Assembly (NCBI GenBank): GCA_019915135.1
Contig: JAHLMK010000002.1
Coordinates: 930,001-994,000 of the forward strand
Direction of reading: 5' to 3'
DNA length: 64,000 nucleotides
Source: Strobilurus pachycystidiatus
Taxonomy: Eukaryota; Basidiomycota; Agaricomycetes; Agaricales; Physalacriaceae
Positions 55,350 through 64,000 of this stretch are shown here, piece by piece. Made by a program: the position numbers and the translations under genes. How positions within the stretch are numbered: position 1 is the first letter of the stretch; every line of letters begins with the position of its first letter. A model generated the notes under the pieces. The model was not told the origin of the DNA, did no database searches, and saw only the letters and a list, made by a program, of their open reading frames with translations.

Positions 55350-57614
55350 ATGGACCACCACGAACAGGGCGACGAGTACCTGCGACGCATTGCAGCATTC
55401 ATTCGTTCCAATGAACGGAGCCTGGCCGAAGCAGGCTGGCCACGACGACGACCACCGCGCTCACGGTCTGCACCCGAGAGCTCCTCATATCTCAATCCCC
55501 TCGGCTGGTTTGGACCGTCGTCATCAAACCAGCCGCCTCCCCCCAAAGCCCTCGTGCTTTCCATCGACACACACCACCTGTTCTACATCCTTATCCGCCT
55601 CGAGGCACTCGGCATGCCCGTGGGTACTCTCGATGTCAGAGTGGACGCACCTTCACGCCCTATGAGCTACATCAACCTCTTTCCCGACGCCGACAAGTCG
55701 GAAACACTGTCGCTGGCGTCATTCCGATCATCGTTGTCCGCCGTTTCCAAATTCTCGCTTGGAGGCGGCTGGTGGGGTAAACCCGAGCCTCCGTCTCTCG
55801 ACATGGAACTCAAGTACCTGTTTAGCAGCTTCACCAAACTACCGGCCCTCTCAATCTCGGCGCCAGGTCGGAAGATGATCGCGGAGCTCGCGAACCAGAC
55901 ACCGAACGAGAACGCGATTCCCCTTGATTCTTTCAAGAACTTGAAGAGTCTGGAGTGCATAGATATTGATCCCCGCTCACTCCTGGGCTGGGACAAGCTG
56001 GCGGAAAGCTTGTACAGTTTGAAGATCAGAAAGAGCGGCTTAGAGGATATATCGGATATCTTCATCGGGGCTGTCATCGATGACCAGGCGAGAAGGGATG
56101 GAAGCACAAGTAGGAAGCGCAGCAGAAGGATTCCTGCTGGTCCTGAAAGACAGGTTTCTTTCTATGCCACCCAACTACCGGAGTCTGTCCCCGAGGATAC
56201 CGACGGGGAGACCAATCCGCCAGAGACTTCCACCGAACGCGGTGGCGAAAGCCCACCTCCCTCCTCCCAACTGTCGTCCCTCAAATGGGCCTTCCTCAAA
56301 CACCTCTCTCTCGCCGACAATGCGCTCACTTTCTTCCCTTCGGACCTTATCCCCTACTTCACCTCACTTACTCATTTGGATCTATCTTCGAATCTCCTCG
56401 TCTCTGTTCCCTCAGGACTGGGTGCTCTCTATAATCTAGTCTCCCTCAACCTTTCCGACAATATGATAGACTCCGTTCTCGGTATATACCTCAACCTGGG
56501 TCAGGTCCTGCACCTCAACTTGGCCCATAACCGTTTGGAGTCGATATGCGGTCTCGAGCGTCTCCGCGCTCTCGAACGCGTGGATCTTCGCAACAACTTG
56601 GTTGACGACGTTGCCGAGATAGGCCGGTTAGCGACGCTTCCCAATATTGCGGAGGTGTGGGTCGAGGGAAACCCGTTTACGGAGGACGAAGGTTATAGGA
56701 TTCCCTGTTTCGATGCCTTTTGGAAGGAGGGCAGAACCGTCGCCCTGGATGGGTCGCTACCAGGGTACTACGAGAAGCGTGGTCTGACTGTGGCACCTCC
56801 CCAGCAAATGTCGTCTTCGCGACCAATCTCTGTCGCCTACTCTCCTCCGACGGTCGCAGTCGGTCATGCCCATGATCATGCATCCTCCAAACCCGCCACT
56901 CCTTCGCAGCCCTCACCTTCCACTTCCTCCAATGCATCCCCCAGTCTTGGTCCCGTTGGCGCTGTCGGTGTGGTGGGTAAAGCGCGGCGCAAGAAAGTGA
57001 AGCGAATTGTCGAGCTCGACGGTGACCAAAGCGATGGGAGCACCAAGAGTAGCTCGCATCACAGGCGGACACGCTCTGATGGCTCTAGCAAAGCGAAGGG
57101 GAAAGTCAATCCGAAGAAGCCGAGTCGCGATGCTAGTCCGCTTGCTGGTGACCAGAAGGAGTGGGCGCGCTTTGAGCACCTCCTGGAGCAGGAGAAGAAG
57201 GTCCCACCAGCCACTGGCAGTGATACATCTGCGACGTCCCCTCCAACATTGCCCCACTCGCCCAAGCCCAAGGCCTCTCGACATAGTCGATCCCGAACAG
57301 AGTTCTCACAAGCTGGCACGTCCACTTTCGAGGAACCGATACCCCCTTCCTCTTCCACCCTTTCCGGGACCCAGTCCTTCCGGCGGCCACGGGGGTCCCA
57401 CACCATGGCCTCTCGATCTGACGCTCGTCGCGCCCGCGTCACAGCATCTGTCTATGAACCTCCTACTAATGTCTCTGCATCCGAGGATAATGGCGATGAG
57501 ATCAAGGACAGCGCGGAGGCTTACCGGAGGAAGGTCGAGGCGCTGAAGAAGGACATGGGAGATGGTTGGCTCAAGGTATTCAGTCAAACGCAGATGACGC
57601 CGAGTCCGAGATGA
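55350..57614 (+). CDS. Leucine-rich repeat protein
   Basis: A 754-residue intronless gene, exact role unknown. Residues 1-240 form a conserved-looking N-terminal region (GDEYLRRIAAFIRSNERSLA, KALVLSIDTHHLFYILIRLE, ESLYSLKIRKSGLEDISDIF). Residues ~310-445 hold SDS22-like LRRs (LKHLSLADNALTFFPSDL, LTHLDLSSNLLVSVPSGLG, LVSLNLSDNMIDSV, VLHLNLAHNRLESICGLERL, LERVDLRNNLVDDVAEIGRL) and a capping WVEGNPFTEDEGYRIPCFDA. The remainder is Ser/Pro/Lys-rich and disordered, with basic RRKKVKR and a final helix AYRRKVEALKKDMGDGWLKV. The overall plan resembles STK11IP/nischarin-like LRR scaffolds, but I cannot confirm orthology. Confidence 0.8.
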   Translation: MDHHEQGDEYLRRIAAFIRSNERSLAEAGWPRRRPPRSRSAPESSSYLNPLGWFGPSSSNQPPPPKALVLSIDTHHLFYILIRLEALGMPVGTLDVRVDAPSRPMSYINLFPDADKSETLSLASFRSSLSAVSKFSLGGGWWGKPEPPSLDMELKYLFSSFTKLPALSISAPGRKMIAELANQTPNENAIPLDSFKNLKSLECIDIDPRSLLGWDKLAESLYSLKIRKSGLEDISDIFIGAVIDDQARRDGSTSRKRSRRIPAGPERQVSFYATQLPESVPEDTDGETNPPETSTERGGESPPPSSQLSSLKWAFLKHLSLADNALTFFPSDLIPYFTSLTHLDLSSNLLVSVPSGLGALYNLVSLNLSDNMIDSVLGIYLNLGQVLHLNLAHNRLESICGLERLRALERVDLRNNLVDDVAEIGRLATLPNIAEVWVEGNPFTEDEGYRIPCFDAFWKEGRTVALDGSLPGYYEKRGLTVAPPQQMSSSRPISVAYSPPTVAVGHAHDHASSKPATPSQPSPSTSSNASPSLGPVGAVGVVGKARRKKVKRIVELDGDQSDGSTKSSSHHRRTRSDGSSKAKGKVNPKKPSRDASPLAGDQKEWARFEHLLEQEKKVPPATGSDTSATSPPTLPHSPKPKASRHSRSRTEFSQAGTSTFEEPIPPSSSTLSGTQSFRRPRGSHTMASRSDARRARVTASVYEPPTNVSASEDNGDEIKDSAEAYRRKVEALKKDMGDGWLKVFSQTQMTPSPR

Positions 57615-59522
57615 TATGATCTACGTTACTTGCTAGTTATACTACGGTCTCTACAACATCCGTATCTTAATAGTCATGCAAGGCACCAGGAGGGTCGATG
57701 CACTTTACACACGACTAGACAGGCCATATGCTCTTGACGGGCTTGATTCAATTAGCCAAGCCAAGTTGTACTACATAGCGCTGGAAGAGTGGTTATGGAG
57801 TCTTTGCACCCGGGCCTAATTCACTCTATCATGTCACGTAGTGTCACCCTTGTTCACCCCGCCGTCATACACGCTTCCAACTGCATTCTTTTCAACTGCA
57901 TTCTTCCTCGTCAATTGCTATAGCGATTGATAACACCCGCTGCCATCAGAGAGCTCTCTTTGGCGCAGCTTGTTCGTTCTTCACTGGCGTCTTGGATGTC
58001 CGCCTGGTGATCCGTGGCCATCATCTCGTAAATGAAGGCACTGAACGTACAACGGGCCTCCGCCCGAGGATCCTCAACGGTTCTCCTCCCTCTAAACTCT
58101 GCTCGTCCTTCCGTGTTGACAAAGAGCTCACTCGGGGATGATGCCCGCTCTCTCCTGGAATGGCTTCTGGGCTGCCAACTGTATCAACTGTGGCGTTGTA
58201 ACTCCCCAGGACAGCCAGTAGCTCTCAAGCCAGTATGGTTCTCCTTTGACTCGTGGTAAGGTAAGTCACGGTGCTCAACTGTCCACTTCTAGTGCTGTCA
58301 GGTTCTGACTACTCAGTCAGGAGGGGCCTGTTTAAGCGTCTACATACGTCCTGTGACACTTCCTAACCTCTTGCCTGCCTCCTGCCACTCGCTTCTGAAT
58401 CCTTGTACTCACGGGATAGAAATTAATGTGGGGCATTGTGCTCCGTAGCTCCAAAGCTTTGCGTTCCCCGACCGTTGACAACAGCTGGAACTTTCGACGG
58501 GTTGTGCTTACATACTTAATGAACAGGAAAGAAGTTTACACGAGTCACTCCATCATGGGAAGACCTCAGGGAGTGGGAAGGGAAGACGCGGAATTGAATG
58601 AGGAATGAATAGCAGGTGAGCCGAGATTGGTCGATGCGTCGTAGCACATCTGGGGTAAAGCAAGGATTCCAGGCTCAAGTAGAGTTTGTTGGGAACTTGA
58701 TTGCAAACATTTGCGATGTCCGAGTTGTGTCGACGCGACGGCCCTAGCGCACACGAAAAGCACGGATACCGACGGGATATAGTAATATAAACGGAGGACC
58801 TGGACATCATTCCAGCAAACTTGCTGACTTCTGTCCCCTTGAAGACCGGTGTAACCTCTGCCAGTCTACGGATTCGCTGGCACATGTATGCGGGTACCGG
58901 CACTCCAATTGAGGATCTTGCGTGAGGTGTGTCAATGACATCCGTTGCATTCTAAGTCTTTGATGTTGATGTCTCCGCCTTACGCAAAGTGCCCGAGGGA
59001 AACTTTGTCTCTGTGGTGTGGCTTTTGGCGAGACCTCGCAGCAGTCTCGCATGACTCTTCCGGGTATGTTCCATCAAGGTTCCATCTTACATGCATGGTG
59101 CTAACGGTGGCCCGGGTGGACACCGAGCGTCGGGCGAGAGAGCGCTGAGAAGGACCCACATGGCCTCATCTTCACGTGAGCCGATCCAAGAGATCAGGAG
59201 ACCCCGATTGAGACAAGCTTCCCCAGATCTGCCACTACCACTGCGCTGGTATTGAAAACATATAAAGATGCCTGAGACCCAACTCCATTTTCTCTTCTCC
59301 TCCCCACCATCGCCCTACCTCCGCCCTTCTACTCAAACTGCGCTTTTCTTAGCCGACGGCACCTGCAACCAATCCTGGCTCATTGACAATTGGTACTTAG
59401 CGACATCTGCAGGTGACCTCTTTCCAGGGGAACGAATCAAACAGCCAGGCTTTTCCATAATACTTTGACGTACGATTCATCCTGGTCCACACCTTGCTTC
59501 CACTCTGCGACCTTGAACGACG
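57615..59522. other. 1.9 kb intergenic region without recognisable genes
   Basis: The longest gap in the window. Open frames are short on both strands and have no protein pattern. A 13-base near-perfect repeat (CAACTGCATTCTT, twice near 57880-57907) is the only small repeat. It could hold a non-coding RNA, long 5' leader or decayed gene, but nothing specific can be shown. The right end carries the promoter of the next gene. Confidence 0.5.
59261..59266 (+). promoter_or_regulatory. Possible TATA box of the proline-rich gene
   Basis: TATAAA is followed ~20-60 bases later by a long CT-rich tract (CCATTTTCTCTTCTCCTCCC), the usual fungal core-promoter arrangement, about 260 bases before the ATG at 59523. 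Confidence 0.35.
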
Positions 59523-61277
59523 ATGGCTCCAGCAATGACGCCTCCGAGGCCCGCTTTCCTCCATGAACATGATCACTCCTCTACTAAGTCGCGTTCCTCG
59601 TCGCTGAAGGAGCTGGCGAGGCGTGGGCGCAAGGCGTTTCTACAGCCTATGACTGCCATTCTCTCTTCCAAGAAAGTCAAGCCCAGTACGACGAAGGCGA
59701 AGTCTGGCACCCCGCCCACAACGACTATGATCCGCGCGGGACCTGGTCTGGAGGCGCCCGTCAGGTTCGAAACTTTCCAGCATCCTGTGCTGACCATCGC
59801 TGACGTCCATGCCAGTAAATCCCAGAATGACAAGCCCAAGGAGCTCAATCCACAGACGAAAGAAAACAACTCACCTCAAGACATGTAAGGTCGTTTTTCT
59901 TAGGCACGTATGCAATTGTTGATTGTGGTGACTGTTAGGTCCGGGCCGATTCCTACACAACTACGGCCGACTCAGTCGAAGAGTCTCCTTCGCCGAATGT
60001 CTACGGTGTTCACCAAGTCCTCGCCTACGAGCGAGAAACCAGTTGCGCCATCTTCATCCGTACAACAGAAGCGTGAAGCTGCTCTTCGCGCCCGCGGTCT
60101 TCTCCCACCTCTGAGTCCCAATAAGGATCTTAGCCAGCAGGAAGTCGAGCAGGATGCGCGATGTTCTCCGCGTGTCGTGTTAAAATCCGATTCCGATGGC
60201 GACCTCTCAGAGGCTAACAAGATCAAGGAGGAATGGGAATCCAAGAACCGCTCAACCGAACTAGTACAGCGTTCGAAGCTCGAGAATTTCCACTTTGGTG
60301 GCTTTGAGTCGACCAGCCGACCAAGTCTAACGGAGGGGTCATTGGAAGCACTCCTCGAGGAGGGCAGCCCACTCCCATCAGATGTGCCCTCAGCTCGGGC
60401 TCCGATACGTCCGCCGCCACTCAAACTTCATCCTGCTACACCACTGGGCTCTATATCGTATCCGGGTCCTTTCTCTTCGGATCCGGTGTTTATCCCACTT
60501 CCACCTTCCCCTCGTCTGACGCTGCAATCTGTGCAATGTGCTTCTCCCACACTTGTCCCGTTGCCTCCGTCGCCCGCAGCAAGCAGTGCCCAACTATCCA
60601 ATACCCTTGATGTCGCGTGCAATGAACCGTTGCCACCTTCGCCGGACTGCCATACATCCCCCACGACCTCACGTGCGACGGACGAGGGCGTATTGAACGC
60701 CCCGTCACGTAATCGGTCGCACACGCTGTTGTCTGTATCCCAGGAATTTTCTGATGAATCCTCGACGTATGCTTCGTCACATACTTTGACAGTGCATACG
60801 ACCGATTCAGCAACGAGTCTTGCGAAGCCCAAAGCGTTCGCGGTAAAAGCCTGGGCCACCGCTGAAAACTCGCATGACATCCATGTCATTGCGGAAAGTC
60901 CTCGGGAGGAGAGTCTTGTCCAGCTTGGCGACGAGAAGGAGGAAAGCGTAGCCCCATTGCCGAGGCAACGCCAGCCGCAGCTGGATTCCGTCGAGAAGAA
61001 GGAGAGGAGGACGTCGTTGAACTTGTTCAAAACTGGCTCGCCGACTCCGTCTAGAAAAGTCTCAGTCTCGTCGTCCATGACGAACTTGCGCAAGTCTGTC
61101 GTGGGGACGCTGTCGAGAAAGGAGCCCAGAGAGCTGAGGTTGCCTAGATCTCCAGCGCCTAACCCACGAGTTGCTGTATCTCCGACGTTGCACAGTCGAG
61201 GAAGCATACTTTTCGAGGCGAGCGGGATCGAGGATGAAGAGAGTAGGCGCATGACGGAACTCGCCTTCTTGAATTGA
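59523..61277 (+). CDS. Proline/serine-rich basidiomycete protein, unknown function
   Basis: Two exons joined in frame (59523-59887 and 59938-61277, the split codon giving M before SGPIPTQLRP) encode ~567 residues. There is no known domain. Features are a basic N-terminal stretch (SSLKELARRGRKAFLQPMTA), a conserved-looking block VQQKREAALRARGLLPPLSP that I associate with a basidiomycete-only family, and repeated LPPSP motifs (FIPLPPSPRL, LVPLPPSPAA, EPLPPSPDCH). Ser/Thr-rich regions with SP/TP sites (NLFKTGSPTPSRKVSVSSSM) suggest heavy phosphorylation, and the protein ends RRMTELAFLN. Probably a disordered scaffold. Confidence 0.7.
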
Positions 61278-61576
61278 TATACCAGTTGGACTTTTTGTCA
61301 TTCCTTCCATATTCACGACAACGTTACGACCAGTTTTATCCTTATTTACCTTGACATGTTCATTCGTTTTGCATTTGTACGCTGTCCTCTCTACCATACC
61401 GTTCGTTAGCTCATCATGTCGCATCGCTATACAAGCAGGCTAGTTTCTAATAACATTTGACAACTCACTTGAAAATCATGCCTGTTTGCTTGACCTTACT
61501 TGAGAATTTGGACCAGCTTGAGCTAAGCTTTCCTGTTCTCAAACTTCAAGAAAAGCGATTCCATTTGCGATGATAT
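61278..61576. other. Convergent 3' intergenic region
   Basis: About 300 bases between the stops of the proline-rich gene and cysteine synthase; AT-rich and presumably both 3' UTRs. No gene seen. Confidence 0.4.
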
Positions 61577-62908
61577 TTAATCTAGAACAGCATATTTCTT
61601 GAGGTGGTCTGGTATTGAGGAAGAGAGCCCCTTCGATTCGAGCCACGCCTTCGAGAATAACCGACTCTGGTATCTGTAAGCGCCATCACACAATATAGTG
61701 ACAACTTTTGAGCCTAGAAAGAAGGACAGTAAATGGGTGGACTAAGCGCGTAAGGGTGTAGCATACCTTTGCCGAGCTTCTGTGCTAATTCGACCGCGGC
61801 GACAACATTGAGGGCGGAGCTTGCTCCGAGGTAAAGACCTTCAGTATCCAGCAGAGAATAGAGCATCTCGATGGACTTCTCATCGGGTACTGTGAACGCG
61901 CCGGACAGCTCGTTCACGAAGGTGCCAAGGTTGTTCGTTATTCGGCCCTGGCCAATTCCTGGTGCCATGTGAGTGAGCTGGAGAGGAACAGTTTGTGTAT
62001 TGGCATACCCTCGGTCATGGAGCTGCCTGTGCGCTCGACAAGTTTGCCACCGCTGGAAACATAGCTCGTCAAGACACTGCCCGGGGGATCCGCCAGCCAT
62101 ATCTGCGTCTTTCCCTTGCTCTGCTCCTGCAGGTAAGTTCCCACCCCGGCCAGCGTTCCGCCGGTGCCAGTAGCGCAGATGAACCCATCCAGCTCGCCGC
62201 CCGTCTGCTCCCATATTTCGGGACCAGTAGACAGATAGTGCGCCTTCGCGTTGGCGGTGTTGTCAAACTGGTCCGTCCAGATGGCGTTGGGAATATCTTT
62301 GGCAAAGTCGCGTGCGAGGTGGTTGTAGTTTTTGGGGTTATCGTACGCGACGGCGGGGACGGGGTATACTTCGGCGCCGAGCATACGGAGGAGGTCAATC
62401 TTCTCTTGACTCTGGAAGACGTGTCAGTGGCTGGGAATAAGGAGGGGAATGGATTGAATGATAGACAAACCTGGGTGTCCGGCATGAAGATCACACAGCG
62501 GTAGCCTTTGGCTCGACAGACATGAGCAAGTCCGATACCAGTGTTTCCGGCTGTGCCTTCTACGACTGTTCCTCCAGCCTTCAGACTGGTATGAATTGAG
62601 AACCAATCCTTGAACTGGGTCGCAACACTCACAGGCCGCGATCTTCTGCGTCCCGTACGACACCCAGAGCAGCGCGATCCTTGACGCTTCCTCCTGGATT
62701 CTGGAATTCGGCCTTACCGAGAATAGTACTTCCAGTTTTCTCAGATAATGTCTTGAGATATATCTGACACTCTTGTCAGACAGGGCCGGACCTGATGAGT
62801 ACGGTTCGAATGTACCAGAGGCGTGTTTCCGATGGCACCAAGAAAGCCATCGACTCTGGCCGTTGCGTATGACCGGCGAAGAAGGGCTGCTCCTGCGGAC
62901 GCGAACAT
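61577..62908 (-). CDS. Mitochondrial cysteine synthase (O-acetylserine sulfhydrylase, Mcy1/CS2 type)
   Basis: PLP enzyme that makes cysteine from O-acetylserine (or an analogue) and sulfide. Motifs: GAIGNTPLV, the PLP-lysine region [16 protein letters not shown], the phosphate-binding [91 protein letters not shown] and [20 protein letters not shown]. The N terminus [20 protein letters not shown] at 62908 is in frame with the core and looks like a mitochondrial presequence. A longer upstream frame (MLRALHSSP at 62960) is out of frame with the core. The end is KKYAVLD. Catalytic residues are intact. Introns follow the HSNRT region, DAEDRG, MPDTQ and others; the donor of the first intron is weak. 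Confidence 0.88.

Positions 62909-64000
<1,092 letters not shown>

Noticed and set aside
58553..58903. 116-codon minus-strand frame in the 1.9 kb gap
   Set aside because: Composition and length are what chance gives; no domain seen.
60428..61252. 274-codon frame on the minus strand
   Set aside because: Antisense to the proline-rich gene, whose plus-strand frame has a good start, splice and end.

Overview
This window is nuclear DNA from a filamentous basidiomycete, most likely a mushroom-forming agaricomycete. Genes are close together on both strands and broken by many introns of about 45-60 bases with GT..AG borders. The proteins are fungal: a chitin synthase, a Gcn4-type bZIP factor, a BTA1 betaine-lipid synthase with the fungal domain order, a GH16 beta-glucanase, a phospholipase B, and several agaricomycete families of unknown function. 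I see no rRNA, tRNA, CRISPR array, origin or intact transposon.

Layout. 0.1-5.1 kb: an HNH-endonuclease-like gene that looks frameshifted, a FRA10AC1-family gene, and cohesin RAD21 (minus). 5.5-11.5 kb: a mitochondrial PPR protein, an APH-fold kinase-like gene (minus), and an R3H-type protein. A decayed second copy of the PPR 3' end lies between the last two, so the APH gene sits between direct repeats. 11.6-20.9 kb: chitin synthase (minus), a membrane-anchored Smr-domain protein, a secreted GH16 glucanase (minus), and the PHS1 fatty-acid dehydratase. 21.5-30.0 kb: a U1-type zinc-finger splicing protein (minus), an SLC49-like MFS transporter, a tandem pair of secreted proteins, and elongation factor ELL (minus). 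The duplication that made the pair copied the last ~50 bases of ELL.

30.1-42.6 kb: a phospholipase B with a transmembrane tail, the Gcn4-like bZIP gene with a TGAGTCA site in its leader, an HMMR-like coiled-coil protein, a small basic coiled-coil protein, Aurora kinase, and RPA43 and PAM16 facing away from each other across 121 bases. 43.1-54.9 kb: BTA1, a LIM-LIM-C1-RhoGAP gene whose linker regions need four frame changes, a BTB/POZ protein (minus), and RAD23 (minus). 55.3-64.0 kb: an intronless LRR protein, a 1.9 kb gap, a proline-rich basidiomycete protein, mitochondrial cysteine synthase (minus), and ARF6 (minus), which runs off the right end.

Most genes are core housekeeping functions: chromosome cohesion and segregation (RAD21, Aurora, HMMR-like), transcription and RNA (RPA43, ELL, bZIP, zinc finger, PPR), mitochondria (PAM16, PPR, cysteine synthase), lipids (PHS1, BTA1, phospholipase B), wall (chitin synthase, GH16) and polarity/trafficking (RhoGAP, ARF6). 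They do not form a metabolic gene cluster. The unusual features are structural: two local duplications, two genes whose first coding exon is apparently only the ATG, and two disrupted genes. I did not find a convincing new multi-gene system.
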